Assembly (NCBI GenBank): GCA_021810805.1
Contig: JAJZHW010000004.1
Coordinates: 1 to 64,000 of the forward strand
DNA: 64,000 nucleotides
Reading direction: 5' to 3'
Source of the DNA: Nitrospirota bacterium
Lineage (GTDB): Bacteria > Nitrospirota > Leptospirillia > Leptospirillales > Leptospirillaceae
Within the stretch, counting starts at the first letter, position 1. Every line of letters starts with the position of its first letter. Made by a program: the position numbers and the translations under genes. The notes under the pieces are model-generated. The model was not told the origin of the DNA. It searched no databases and saw only the letters and a program-made list of their open reading frames with translations. Below are positions 1-10,060 of this stretch, in pieces.

Positions 1-105
1 CAGGGGGTTCTTTTTCCTTGAATTTTCTTTAATGATTGACTAGAATCATTGGCCTGAGATTCTTTTGACTATGGTTCCGTTTATTTCTTGTTTCCTCTTT
101 TTTAT

Positions 106-180
106 GGGCGATTAGCTCAGCGGTAGAGCACTGCCTTCACACGGCAGGGGTCACAGGTTCGAAACCTGTATCGCCCACCA
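106..180 (+). tRNA. tRNA-Val (anticodon CAC), CCA encoded
   Basis: Cloverleaf read by eye: acceptor GGGCGAT/ATCGCCC, anticodon stem CTGCC/GGCAG with loop TTCACAC, T-loop GGTTCGAAACC, terminal ACCA. Confidence 0.93.
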
Positions 181-190
181 TATTTTTTCT

Positions 191-997
191 TTAACTCCCC
201 CCCACCCCCATAATTTCAACTCTTCTTATATCCTTCCAAAGCCATGGAAGCTCTGTTGCATCCTGAACGTCTCCGACACGCTTTGATGAACATACAGGCC
301 TTTCTATTTTCTTTTTTATGAAGGTTTGATTCTCGTTTTTTTCCTTGTCTGCCATGACGAGTGAGAGTGGTGATTCGGTATATTGGCACCACCCGACAGA
401 GTCTCGGAAATATTTATGGGATGGCGCCCCCCCCCAAAAGGACAAGGTGACGGCCAGTTTTCCAAGGATGGACTCGATAGGATGGGCAAGTGCCACTGAA
501 AGGACCTCTTCCAGTGCCATGACATCATCTTCAGCCCGGTGTCTTTTGTCATGTTTGATACCGAGTGATTTGGCAAGATTTGACAGCTTATGATTTTTCT
601 CTTGAGGGAGCAATGATTTGAGAATAGGGACGGTATCGATTCCCGGATGTCCCAGAGGAGGGTGCTCTCGTCTCATTAGTTCTCTGTTGATCATTCCAAC
701 GTCGAATGACAAATTGTGGGCGATGATCACCGTATTTTGAAAGTTTTTTTCCTGATCTTTCCAATACTCTGAAAAGGTCGGGGCATTCTTCACCATCATG
801 TCATCGATTCCATGGATCCGCGTGTACATTTCTGGAATCGGGGTTTCCGGGTTTATCAGAGACGTTTCCTGCTTTTCTTTTCCAGATGGACCCCAGAGAG
901 AGTAGCTTATTTCAACAATCCTGGCTTCATTCTGGAAGAGCAGACCCGTTGTCTCCACATCGACGAAGAGCAGTTTTTCTTCTCCGTCAATCCACAT
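191..997 (-). CDS. DnaQ-like 3'-5' exonuclease (DEDDh family)
   Basis: ORF with FVDVETTGL, IAHNLSFDVGMINRE and HRAEDDVMALEEVL motifs. Confidence 0.85.
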   Translation of the reverse strand: MWIDGEEKLLFVDVETTGLLFQNEARIVEISYSLWGPSGKEKQETSLINPETPIPEMYTRIHGIDDMMVKNAPTFSEYWKDQEKNFQNTVIIAHNLSFDVGMINRELMRREHPPLGHPGIDTVPILKSLLPQEKNHKLSNLAKSLGIKHDKRHRAEDDVMALEEVLSVALAHPIESILGKLAVTLSFWGGAPSHKYFRDSVGWCQYTESPLSLVMADKEKNENQTFIKKKIERPVCSSKRVGDVQDATELPWLWKDIRRVEIMGVGGS

Positions 998-2105
998 GGT
1001 TCTCTGAACTTTCCCCTCGACGTGTCAGAACTCCAGAACCAATCAGTATATTCTCTTTGTCATAAAACGCTGCTATTTGCCCTTCCACAATCCCATCGCT
1101 AGCGACCTCCAAAGAGAATCGTAACAGGTCATTTGTTACCGGAAAGCAGGCAACAGGGGCCATCGTTGAACGGAATCTCACGTAAACCTTCTTGGCTTCA
1201 CTCCATAATCCGTTAAATAATGGTCCCATTGGATCTCTAATGGAAAAAGAATCTTCGAATAGATCGGACTTCTCGGAAAGCCATATTTTTTTTTCTGGGA
1301 GACTGATTGTATGGACGTAGAGTCGTCGTCCTCCAGCCACGGTTAACCCTCGTCGTTGACCTCTTGTGAGTCCGATAGCATTCGGTACTGATCCGAGTGT
1401 TTCTCCGGCTATTGTCTGGACTGTCCAAGGTGCGGGAGCTTCTCCGGAGTCGGTCTCTCGGAGAAAATCCGTCATTTTTTTTTCAGAGACGAAACATACC
1501 TCTTGGTTTTCCAAAAGTCCCTCCACCGGAAATCCGGCGGACTTCGCCAATTCTTTGACGTCCGATTTTGTCATCTCTCCTATCGGAAATAAGGTATTGT
1601 GTGGGGAGATTCCCTGGGTGCGGCTTAGGAAGTAAGATTGGTCCTTTGCCATGTCCTTGGCCATGGCGAGACCGGAAACACGAAAATCATCCGACATTCG
1701 CCATGAAGTGTAATGGCCAGTCGCCACCTTTGAGATCCCTTGCTTTTCTGCCCATTCTCTCAAAAGTGGTAGTTTGACCTTTTGATTGCAGGAGGTACAT
1801 GGATTGGGTGTTTCGCCCAAGCGATAGGATGCTTTGAAGGCGTCTACGACATCTGCTTTAAAGTTCAATTGTGCGTTTACGACCGCGTAGGGAATCCCAA
1901 TGATTTTTTCACAAAGGTATTCGACCATAGGGACATGGCAGCAGGTTCGCTCACCCCATCCTTTCTCGGACTCGGAAGGGCCCTCCTCCCAGATCTTAAG
2001 GATGACACCAGTGACTCGATATCCTTGCTTTTTTAGTAGCCAGGCGGAGACTGCCGAATCCACCCCGCCACTCATTCCTACAACGACTTCATGATTTTTT
2101 TTCAT
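987..2105 (-). CDS. mnmA: tRNA-specific 2-thiouridylase MnmA
   Basis: GMSGGVDSAVSAWLL PP-loop, GETPNPCTSCNQKVK, ATGHY, NQEVCFV motifs. Confidence 0.95.
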   Translation of the reverse strand: MKKNHEVVVGMSGGVDSAVSAWLLKKQGYRVTGVILKIWEEGPSESEKGWGERTCCHVPMVEYLCEKIIGIPYAVVNAQLNFKADVVDAFKASYRLGETPNPCTSCNQKVKLPLLREWAEKQGISKVATGHYTSWRMSDDFRVSGLAMAKDMAKDQSYFLSRTQGISPHNTLFPIGEMTKSDVKELAKSAGFPVEGLLENQEVCFVSEKKMTDFLRETDSGEAPAPWTVQTIAGETLGSVPNAIGLTRGQRRGLTVAGGRRLYVHTISLPEKKIWLSEKSDLFEDSFSIRDPMGPLFNGLWSEAKKVYVRFRSTMAPVACFPVTNDLLRFSLEVASDGIVEGQIAAFYDKENILIGSGVLTRRGESSENHVD

Positions 2106-2481
2106 TACCTTCGACTGTCTTTTCCTTGTTCATTCCTGTTGCCATCTCGCATTGCCCGTTAAAAATCACTCCCTCTTCGATCATAAGAACGGGAGTTTTT
2201 ATTTCGCCCTTAATGTTCGAAGGTTTGACGAATTGGATCGATTCCTGGGCAATGACCTTTCCGTTGACAGTCCCACCGCAGACGATTCTCCCGACATTGA
2301 CCGTTCCGGTGATAACGGCCCCGTCCCCTACGATGAGGGTGTTTTTTGAATGGATCTCCCCTTCAAGAACGCCATCAATTCGGACTGTTCCCTCGAATTG
2401 AAGGTAGCCACGGAAGAGTGTTTCCTTTCCAAGAAAGGCAATAATGTTGCCTTTTCCTGCATCTTGTCCGTTATGTTTCAT
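2089..2481 (-). CDS. Bactofilin family protein
   Basis: FLGKETLFRGYLQFEGTVRIDGVLEGEIHSKNTLIVGDGAVITGTVNVG beta-helix repeat. Confidence 0.88.
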   Translation of the reverse strand: MKHNGQDAGKGNIIAFLGKETLFRGYLQFEGTVRIDGVLEGEIHSKNTLIVGDGAVITGTVNVGRIVCGGTVNGKVIAQESIQFVKPSNIKGEIKTPVLMIEEGVIFNGQCEMATGMNKEKTVEGNEKKS

Positions 2482-3337
2482 CTGTTCTTCCTTCTTTAAG
2501 GGTGGCTTTTTCGGACAGCTTTGTGATCATTTCTTCGAGTTCGTCCATTCTATTAAAACTCAGCTCCACCTTCCAGCTTTTTTTCTCTTTTTTGATTCTT
2601 GCCCGACATCGAAGGGAGGCGCCCAGGACCTTTGCATTTTCACCTATCCATGCCTGTATTTTTGTATCTTTTTCTATGATTGTTTTTACAGGCTTAGCGA
2701 GTTGTTCCTCAAGGGCTCTGACTGAGAGTCCCTTGGAGACGATTCGATTTGCCCATTTCCTTTGGTCTTCGACGGGAATTCCCGAGAGGATCTTCGCATG
2801 GCCAAAGGTGATGTCACCTTTTCTCAAAATTTCCTTCACCTCTGAGTCCAGGTCCAGAAGCCTGAGATAGTTGGCTACTGTCGATCTTTTGAGGCCAAGA
2901 TGTTCGGAGATGTTTTCCTGGGTCCAATGAAACTCTTTTGAAAGCCTCTCGAGCCCTTCTCCGATTTCAAGGGCATTCAGATCGCTTCGTTTGAGGTTTT
3001 CCACGAGGGCGATTTCAAGAAGATCTTGATCGGTCATCTCCTTGATGATCGCGTCGATCTCCTTCCATCCGAGTTTTTCGGCGGCCCTCAGTCTTCTCTC
3101 CCCAGAGACAAGAGTATATGATCCGTTTCTCCTGACTGCGATGACTGGGTGAAGAAGTCCATGGCGTTCCATGGATTGGGTCAGCTCTTCGAGGGACTCT
3201 TCCGAGAATGTCTTTCTTGGCTGGAATGGATTGGCCTGGAGTTCTTTTATTGAAATCTTCGACGAGGGCCCTGAGGTCGCCCCCCCTTCATCTCCATACA
3301 GGGAGTCTATCCCCCTCCCGAGACTGATCTTAGCCAT
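2471..3337 (-). CDS. parB: Chromosome partitioning protein ParB
   Basis: LQANPFQPRKTFSEESLEELTQSM, SGERRLRAAEKLG, ENLKRSDLNALE; next to parA and parS. Confidence 0.95.
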   Translation of the reverse strand: MAKISLGRGIDSLYGDEGGATSGPSSKISIKELQANPFQPRKTFSEESLEELTQSMERHGLLHPVIAVRRNGSYTLVSGERRLRAAEKLGWKEIDAIIKEMTDQDLLEIALVENLKRSDLNALEIGEGLERLSKEFHWTQENISEHLGLKRSTVANYLRLLDLDSEVKEILRKGDITFGHAKILSGIPVEDQRKWANRIVSKGLSVRALEEQLAKPVKTIIEKDTKIQAWIGENAKVLGASLRCRARIKKEKKSWKVELSFNRMDELEEMITKLSEKATLKEGRTDET

Positions 3338-4100
3338 AGGCCAATATCTCCTTTGCCAATGTCATGTAGGATTGCGCTCCTTTTGAGAGGACATCATAGA
3401 GTACGGCCGGCTTCCCATGGCTTGGAGCCTCTCCAAGGGTCACATTTCGCGGGATCACGCAGGAGAAGACTTCCTCTGGAAAATGTTTTCTGAGTTCGTC
3501 GAGGACGGATGTTGACAATTTATTTCTCTTGTCAAACATCGTCGGAAGAATTCCTTCAATCTTCAGATCTGGGTTCCATCGCTGCCGAACGCGTTCCATT
3601 GTTTTGATGAGCTGCCCCAGACCCTCCAAAGCAAAAAATTCACATTGGACGGGGATCAAAACGGAGTTGGCTGCCACCAAGGCGTTGAGGGTGATAAAGC
3701 CCAGCGAGGGAGGACAATCAAGAAGGATGAAGTCGTACTGGGAGGTTGTTTCTTCTGAGAGCCGATCTTTCAGGATTCTTGCCCGTTCGTTTGGGTCGGC
3801 GCTGGCTATCTCCGGTTCAAATCCTGCCATTGATACAGAACAAGGGATAGCCTCAAGGAAGGGGAGGTCCGTCTTTTTTATTGTTTCCTTCATTTTTTTT
3901 GTTCCAGAGAGCAGTTCATAAGAAGAGAAGGGGGGGTGTCCTGCTGAGAGGCCAAGACCACTTGAGGTGTTTGATTGAGGGTCAAGATCGATGACGAGAA
4001 CCTTTTTTTCCTCTACTGCGAGTGAGGCGGCAAGGTTAATCGTTGTGGTGGTCTTTCCTACCCCGCCTTTTTGGTTCGCGATTGCTACAATTTGCCCCAT
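3330..4100 (-). CDS. parA: Chromosome partitioning ATPase ParA/Soj
   Basis: ANQKGGVGKTTTTINLAASLA deviant Walker A; DLDPQSNTSSGLG. Confidence 0.96.
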   Translation of the reverse strand: MGQIVAIANQKGGVGKTTTTINLAASLAVEEKKVLVIDLDPQSNTSSGLGLSAGHPPFSSYELLSGTKKMKETIKKTDLPFLEAIPCSVSMAGFEPEIASADPNERARILKDRLSEETTSQYDFILLDCPPSLGFITLNALVAANSVLIPVQCEFFALEGLGQLIKTMERVRQRWNPDLKIEGILPTMFDKRNKLSTSVLDELRKHFPEEVFSCVIPRNVTLGEAPSHGKPAVLYDVLSKGAQSYMTLAKEILAYG

Positions 4101-4120
4101 TTTGCGGCTCCTTCCGGGAA

Positions 4121-4136
4121 TGTTCCACGTGGAACA
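4121..4136. promoter_or_regulatory. parS centromere site
   Basis: Perfect 16-bp palindrome TGTTCCACGTGGAACA, close to consensus TGTTTCACGTGAAACA, directly upstream of parA. Confidence 0.93.
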
Positions 4137-4145
4137 TTTTTGAAT

Positions 4146-4751
4146 TCATCCAGAGAATTCAAGGAGAAAAAGGGAAAAAGTAATATGTTTTCCCCATTCA
4201 GAAACTCCCCCATTTATGACATAAGAACGGAGGGGAAGGCAAGCGTCGGATGAATCTTTTCCGAATCGGACAAAGAAACAGGGGGGTGTTGTGTGGGATT
4301 TTATATGTTTGTCTGAGAGGAAGTCGTCAATGGTGATGGCCTTCATGAAGACAAGTGGGGAAATGAGTGGACGATCCAATGCTGGAAGAATCGTTACGTT
4401 TGAAAGGGAGAGATGTCGGACGGCGTAGTCTAAAAAAACACGTTTTTTTTCGGTTCTTTCAATCAAAATGTAAGAATGATCTGGGTCTAGAATGGCAAGA
4501 ATAAGGCCAGGAGAACCATTTCCTGACCCGAAGTCTATGCGTGGGAAGGTGTCGGGCACTCTGGAGCGAAGAAAGAAGAAGGAGAGAATGGGCTCCAAGA
4601 GAAGATGCTCTCGGATCTGATCCTTGGAATGGTAACCCGTCAGGCGAATTCGGGAATTCCATTCAAGGAGAAGAGAGGTGTAGCGATCGAGGGATTCCAT
4701 CACTAAAGGGGAGAGGGTTGGAAAAAGAGAGGGAGACGGGAGAAGTGTCAT
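4146..4751 (-). CDS. rsmG: 16S rRNA (guanine-N7) methyltransferase RsmG
   Basis: IDFGSGNGSPGLILAILDP motif, position between parA and mnmG. Confidence 0.88.
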   Translation of the reverse strand: MTLLPSPSLFPTLSPLVMESLDRYTSLLLEWNSRIRLTGYHSKDQIREHLLLEPILSFFFLRSRVPDTFPRIDFGSGNGSPGLILAILDPDHSYILIERTEKKRVFLDYAVRHLSLSNVTILPALDRPLISPLVFMKAITIDDFLSDKHIKSHTTPPCFFVRFGKDSSDACLPLRSYVINGGVSEWGKHITFSLFLLEFSG

Positions 4752-6607
4752 GAGGGGGATGCTGGCTCTTTGGTAAGAAAAATTCGAAGGAGGTCGATCG
4801 CGCCAGGGGTCATTCCTCGAAGGGAGAGTGCCTCGTGAAGTGTGGCGGGGCGAGATTTTCGTAACCTTGTCCGAATCTCATTGGAAAGACCGGGAATCGG
4901 CTGATCGAAGAGGGAGGGGGGAATTGGAAGGTTCTCCATGCGATTCCATCGCTCTAGAGAAATTCGAACATAGCCTTCATATTTAATCTCTTGTTCGAGG
5001 GAATCAATCCAGAGAGAGGGCACTGAGGATATGTCGATTCGCTCCTCCTGAAGAAGTTGGCGAAGGGAGAGTTCTGGGGAGCGAAGGAGATGGTAGAGGG
5101 ATTTACCTCCGCGGCGGGAAGAGTGAAGGGTATTCCTCAATGCATTTTGAAAGTCGAATCGACTATTCATGTAAGATCTCTGGGGCTCAGAAAGAAGACC
5201 GAGTGCCGAGGCCTGAGGAGAAAGTCGATCGACAGCATTATCGTTTCGAATGTAAAGACGATTTTCAGCTCGGCTGGTAAACATACGGTAGGGTTCATCG
5301 ATGCTATGGGTGACGAGATCGTCGACCATCACCCCGATATAAGAGGACTGTCGGTCAGGAGTCCAGGGTGGCTGCCCTTGGGAAAATCGAGCTGCGTTGA
5401 TTCCTGCCACGAGACCCTGTCCTGCGGCTTCTTCATAGCCCGTCGTTCCGTTAATTTGACCGGCGAGAAAGAGATTGGGAAGGGATTTGACGGACAGGGT
5501 ATGGCGAAGTTGATCGGGAAAGACAAAGTCGTATTCGACGGCATACCCAGGGCGAAGAATCATGGATTTTTCAAGGCCAGGAATGGAGGAAAGAATTAAT
5601 TCCTGAACATCCACCGGGAGACTTGTGGAGATTCCATTGGGATAATATTCATCAATTCCCAATCCCTCGGGTTCGATAAAAACATGGTGAGTGAGGTGGT
5701 CGGGAAATTTTACAACCTTGTCTTCGATCGAAGGGCAGTATCGAGGCCCTATTCCATGAATTTTTCCCGAATAAAGAGGAGAACGATCGAGATTCTTTTG
5801 AATGACGTCTCGGGTCTGTTCCGTTGTATGGGTCAAATGACAAGGGAGAGGGGGGCCATCGAAAAAGAGAGAGGGGGGTAATGGAGCGAGCTGGGAGAAA
5901 AAGGGAGTCGGAGTGTCTCCCTGCTGAGGTTCCATTCTGGAGAAATCAATCGTCCGCCCTTTAAGCCGAGGAGGGGTCCCTGTCTTTAAGCGACCGAGGG
6001 AAAGTCCACATTTTTCCCTGAGAAATTCAGAGAGGGAGAGAGAGGCTCTTTCACCCCCCCGACCTCCTGATGTGGAGGAAAGCCCTATATGAAGGTGGCC
6101 ATTTAAGAATGTGCCAGAAGTTAAGACAAGTGTGGAAAAGGTGAGGCGGGAACCATCGGAGAGATGAAGGGCAGAAAGAAAATCCCCTTGGCGTTCGAGG
6201 GAGATGACTTCTCCCTGTCGGAGGAAAAGGGAGTTGTGGCCATCTAAAAGCTGGCGGGCCAGGGTACGATAACGATGGCGATCACACTGGGCTCGTATGG
6301 CCTGAACGGCAGCCCCTTTTCGGGTGTTAAGGATACGAAGTTGGAGGGCTGATTGATCTGCGAGAAGGCCCATTGCCCCACCCATGGCATCGATCTCGCG
6401 AACGATGTGACCTTTTCCAATTCCTCCGACAGAGGGATTACAAGACATTTGGCCTATAAGATCAAGATGCAGGGTCAAAAGGAGCGTCTTAACTCCGAGA
6501 CGAGCCGAGGCTAAGGCGGCTTCAATGCCTGCATGGCCTCCCCCAACAACAATAACATCCCAATGATTTTTATGAGTTTTCAGAAGAGTCATTATTTTCC
6601 AAGGCAA
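4748..6607 (-). CDS. mnmG: tRNA uridine-5-carboxymethylaminomethyl modification enzyme MnmG (GidA)
   Basis: VIVVGGGHAGIEAALASARLG FAD motif, SCNPSVGGIGKGHIVREIDAMGG. Confidence 0.97.
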   Translation of the reverse strand: MPWKIMTLLKTHKNHWDVIVVGGGHAGIEAALASARLGVKTLLLTLHLDLIGQMSCNPSVGGIGKGHIVREIDAMGGAMGLLADQSALQLRILNTRKGAAVQAIRAQCDRHRYRTLARQLLDGHNSLFLRQGEVISLERQGDFLSALHLSDGSRLTFSTLVLTSGTFLNGHLHIGLSSTSGGRGGERASLSLSEFLREKCGLSLGRLKTGTPPRLKGRTIDFSRMEPQQGDTPTPFFSQLAPLPPSLFFDGPPLPCHLTHTTEQTRDVIQKNLDRSPLYSGKIHGIGPRYCPSIEDKVVKFPDHLTHHVFIEPEGLGIDEYYPNGISTSLPVDVQELILSSIPGLEKSMILRPGYAVEYDFVFPDQLRHTLSVKSLPNLFLAGQINGTTGYEEAAGQGLVAGINAARFSQGQPPWTPDRQSSYIGVMVDDLVTHSIDEPYRMFTSRAENRLYIRNDNAVDRLSPQASALGLLSEPQRSYMNSRFDFQNALRNTLHSSRRGGKSLYHLLRSPELSLRQLLQEERIDISSVPSLWIDSLEQEIKYEGYVRISLERWNRMENLPIPPSLFDQPIPGLSNEIRTRLRKSRPATLHEALSLRGMTPGAIDLLRIFLTKEPASPS

Positions 6608-7914
6608 AAACGGGAAAAAACCCGATCATAAATTTCCTCTGTAGAAATCAATCCTATTCCATCTTCCAATAGATGACGGCCATGTTCAAGTGAAGAAAGT
6701 GCAAGATCAAATGTTCCAGAATTCAGGGCTTGTTCAGCTAAATTGAGAGATTTTAGAAAAGAAGAAAGGGCTTTTGCTTGACGCTCAGAGTCCAGGAGAG
6801 GATCGGTTGATTGTTGGTTTGAGTAAAAATTTTTTGTCAAAGAGGTCAGGGTGGAAAGTAGAGATCGTAAACCTTTTCGCGTACGCGCCGAAACAATAAA
6901 GTCAGGAGAGGACGAGGGCGGAGGAGGGGAAAGATCGGCCTTATTCCAAATGGTTAATGTCTTTGTTTTCGTGTGAAAGGGAAGGGTAGTGGGGGATTCT
7001 GGTGAGTTCACCCAAAGAAGCAAATCTACTTGGGAAATGGTTTTTCTAGCTTTGGCGATTCCCATGCCTTCAATAATGTCGTCGGATGAGCGAAAGCCGG
7101 CGGAGTCAAGAATCAATAAATCTCCAAAAGGGAGGGAGAGTCGTCCTTCCAGAAGATCTCGGGTAGTCCCAGGAAAAGGAGAAACAAGAGCCCTGTCAGA
7201 CTGGAGAATCCGATTAAAAAGAGAGGATTTTCCAGAGTTTGGAGGACCTGCGAGAAGGATAGAAAAGGAAGAAAAAGCCCGCTGATTTTTTTTAAAAAGA
7301 GAGATTTGATGTCGGGAAAAGGTCTGAAGAGAGTGAATCTGAGAAAGAAGAATATGATGGGGGTGGGAGTCTCTGTCTGAATCTAAATCTTCGGGGTAAT
7401 CAAGAAAGGCATAGAAAGAAGAGAGCAAATCCACAAATTGTTCTTTGAGCGCGTAAAGGGGATGCCGATTCGGCTGAGAAAATGATGTATGGGCAGAAAG
7501 AAATTCGGAATAGGTCGGGGCTGAAATCATTCGATGAAGGGATTCAGCCTTGAGAAGGGAGAGTTTTCCATTTTTGTAAGAACGGAGGGAAAATTCACCT
7601 GGTTTGGCCGGCCGAATTCCCTGAAGTTCAATTAAAGAAAGAAGAAATCGTATGTTTTGGGGGTTCCCGTGGCAATGAATCTCAATGACATCCTCTCCTG
7701 TGAGGGAATGGGGGCTGGGAAAAAAAAGAAGAAGGACAGTGTCGAGAGGAAGGCCGTTTAGAGTGGGAGAAAGCAGTGTCGCTTTTCGTGGTGAGGGGCA
7801 GGGGTGGCCGGGAAAAAGGGGGGAGATCTTTGGCCAAAGATTATCCCCTGAAAGGCGGAGAATGCCTACAGGTTGAGGGACGAGGGCCGTCACCGGGGCG
7901 ACGATGGGCTCCAT
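6592..7914 (-). CDS. mnmE: tRNA modification GTPase MnmE (TrmE)
   Basis: AGPPNSGKSSLFNRIL G1, PGTTRDLLEG, C-terminal FSRFCLGK. Confidence 0.95.
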   Translation of the reverse strand: MEPIVAPVTALVPQPVGILRLSGDNLWPKISPLFPGHPCPSPRKATLLSPTLNGLPLDTVLLLFFPSPHSLTGEDVIEIHCHGNPQNIRFLLSLIELQGIRPAKPGEFSLRSYKNGKLSLLKAESLHRMISAPTYSEFLSAHTSFSQPNRHPLYALKEQFVDLLSSFYAFLDYPEDLDSDRDSHPHHILLSQIHSLQTFSRHQISLFKKNQRAFSSFSILLAGPPNSGKSSLFNRILQSDRALVSPFPGTTRDLLEGRLSLPFGDLLILDSAGFRSSDDIIEGMGIAKARKTISQVDLLLWVNSPESPTTLPFHTKTKTLTIWNKADLSPPPPSSSPDFIVSARTRKGLRSLLSTLTSLTKNFYSNQQSTDPLLDSERQAKALSSFLKSLNLAEQALNSGTFDLALSSLEHGRHLLEDGIGLISTEEIYDRVFSRFCLGK

Positions 7915-7937
7915 ATTAAAAGGTCTCGGTAAAGGCC

Positions 7938-9494
7938 CTATTTGGCGGGAATCGTTTTAAAGACGTAGCGCATGAGAACATATTGTTGGCCGATAGTAAG
8001 AAGGTTGTTAACGATCCAGTAGAGAACGAGTCCTGATGGGAAATTTAAAAAGAAGAAGGTCATGACGACCGGGAGAAAAAGCATGATTTTCCGCTGCATG
8101 GGATCCGGAGTTGATGGGGTCAGTTTAGTTTGGATCACCATGGTGATCCCCATAATAATGGGGAAAATATAGTACGGGTCCTTAATGGAGAGATCGTGAA
8201 TCCAGAAAAGGAAGGGAGACTGTCTTAACTCAACGGTATTATTGAGGATGTTATACAAGGCGACAAAAACTGGAATCTGAACAAGAACAGGGAGACAACC
8301 GCCGAGGGGATTTATTCTTCGTTCCTTATAAAGCTCCATCATCGCGGCGTTGAGCTGGGCTTTGTCGTCTTTGTGTTTGGCCTGAAGTTTTTTAATCTCT
8401 GGTTGAAGTTGTTGCATCTGATTCATGGAGCGAAAGGACATGTAGGCGAGAGGAGAAAAAAGGATCTTGATCAACAGGGTGACAAAAATAATGGCAAACC
8501 CGTAGTTTTGCATATGGGAGTAAAGAGTCGAAAGAAAGACGAAGAGGAATTTGGCCAAAAAGCTGACCAGGGTAATCCTGCCGAAGACAAACCAACCAAA
8601 ATCGACTGTGTCGAGAAGACCAGGTTCGGCCGACTTGAGCAGGGAGTAGCGCTTGGGTTCGCCCGTAAGGACGAGAGAGGTGCGGGAATTGTTAAAGGAG
8701 AGCCTGATAAAGGAATTGGTCTTGTCTTTTATGATTTCCGTGGAGGCGGGAAAGCCCTTGAGAGAAATATAGCCGATAAAGTATTTTGTTTCATTCCCAA
8801 CCCAAGTCAATGCCGAGGGGGAGAAAACCTCCGAGATGTCCTTTTTAAATTCGTTCATCTTGCCATCGGGAGTCCCGTAAATCGGACCCTGAAATTCTGT
8901 CCCGATAAATTGAGTTTCGTCAGACATACCAAAGTTGAGGCCCGGAAGAAACACAAGGGAAAGATGGTCGGGATTGTCAATGGAGACAGTCACATGATAC
9001 CCCGTGGATGCCAGAGAGTAAGACAACGTGACGGGGTGGGAGTTGAAGGTGTAGAAAAGTGAAAGTGTCGAAGCCCCTGTTGTTACAGAAAGGTTCGTAG
9101 AGGTAATGGGGGCGCCGTTATATTCCGTTCGAAGAAGAGTGAGTGGGAGGAGGCCATTCTTGTCGTGAACGACGAGACCTCCTCCCATAAATCCAGGTTT
9201 TGAGCGGAGAAGATCTATATTTGATTTTTTGTCAGAGGAAAAATAAGACAAAAGCTTCCATCCGGTCATAGTTCCGGATGTTTGAGAAAAGGTCAGGCGA
9301 ATATCTTTATTCGACAAAGAGACAAGCGATGACTCCATGTCGTTAATCATGGGGACAGAAATAAGGTTGGAGGAGATAATTCCCTTGCTATTGGAAGGAG
9401 GGGGTGTCGGATTCTGGTGAGTTGAAAAATAATAATAGAGCAGAAAATTGAATCCTAAGACAATGGCGATGAGGGGGAGCATTTTTTTTAGCAT
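7938..9494 (-). CDS. yidC: Membrane protein insertase YidC
   Basis: Periplasmic domain plus YidC core (SFRSMNQMQQLQPEIKKLQAKHKDDKAQLNAAMMELYKE; NPLGGCLPVLVQIPVFVALY). Confidence 0.96.
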   Translation of the reverse strand: MLKKMLPLIAIVLGFNFLLYYYFSTHQNPTPPPSNSKGIISSNLISVPMINDMESSLVSLSNKDIRLTFSQTSGTMTGWKLLSYFSSDKKSNIDLLRSKPGFMGGGLVVHDKNGLLPLTLLRTEYNGAPITSTNLSVTTGASTLSLFYTFNSHPVTLSYSLASTGYHVTVSIDNPDHLSLVFLPGLNFGMSDETQFIGTEFQGPIYGTPDGKMNEFKKDISEVFSPSALTWVGNETKYFIGYISLKGFPASTEIIKDKTNSFIRLSFNNSRTSLVLTGEPKRYSLLKSAEPGLLDTVDFGWFVFGRITLVSFLAKFLFVFLSTLYSHMQNYGFAIIFVTLLIKILFSPLAYMSFRSMNQMQQLQPEIKKLQAKHKDDKAQLNAAMMELYKERRINPLGGCLPVLVQIPVFVALYNILNNTVELRQSPFLFWIHDLSIKDPYYIFPIIMGITMVIQTKLTPSTPDPMQRKIMLFLPVVMTFFFLNFPSGLVLYWIVNNLLTIGQQYVLMRYVFKTIPAK

Positions 9495-9527
9495 GTAACG
9501 GGTACTTTCTTTATATTGTGACAGAAA

Positions 9528-9728
9528 TCATGGAAGATCAACGCCACCAGGGTGGAAGGGGTGACACCGAAGAATCCTGAAGAGGGATTTAATCAGAGCT
9601 CGATGAAAAGGATACTGCTTGAAAGACAGGCGAGCATATTCCGAACAAGAGGGATAAAATCGACAGGACTGAGGAAGGAAGGGAGAGATATATCTCTGGT
9701 AAAGAGAAATCAGGCCCTGCATCGTCAT
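9528..9728 (-). CDS. yidD: Membrane protein insertion efficiency factor YidD
   Basis: [23 protein letters not shown]...[11 protein letters not shown]. Confidence 0.93.
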   Translation of the reverse strand: MTMQGLISLYQRYISPFLPQSCRFYPSCSEYARLSFKQYPFHRALIKSLFRILRCHPFHPGGVDLP

Positions 9729-10048
9729 GCCTTCAAGCGTAAGAGCGTTTTTCGAGCTTGAACCATCTGGTCAAGAATCTGTTCGAATTTGGTTGTGAGT
9801 GCTGGATTCCGTCCCATGATGACATAGGAACCCGGAGGGAAGCCTTCGGTTAGGCGATAGGCTTCCTTAAGGCGTCTCCGAACGAAATTTCTGAACACCG
9901 CCTTCCCGATCTTTTTTCCCACGAGCACGCTAAGACGATGTTCGCTGGAAGTTTTGCAAAGAAGGACAAAGGAGGAGGAGACGACCTTTATGCCGGGAGA
10001 ATCAATGAGGCGTTGAATTTCGCCACGGGAAAGCGAGACAGGCTTCAA
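9725..10048 (-). CDS. rnpA: Ribonuclease P protein component
   Basis: [23 protein letters not shown] motif; rpmH-rnpA-yidD order. Confidence 0.93.
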   Translation of the reverse strand: MKPVSLSRGEIQRLIDSPGIKVVSSSFVLLCKTSSEHRLSVLVGKKIGKAVFRNFVRRRLKEAYRLTEGFPPGSYVIMGRNPALTTKFEQILDQMVQARKTLLRLKA

Positions 10049-10060
10049 TCTCTGAGGCGC

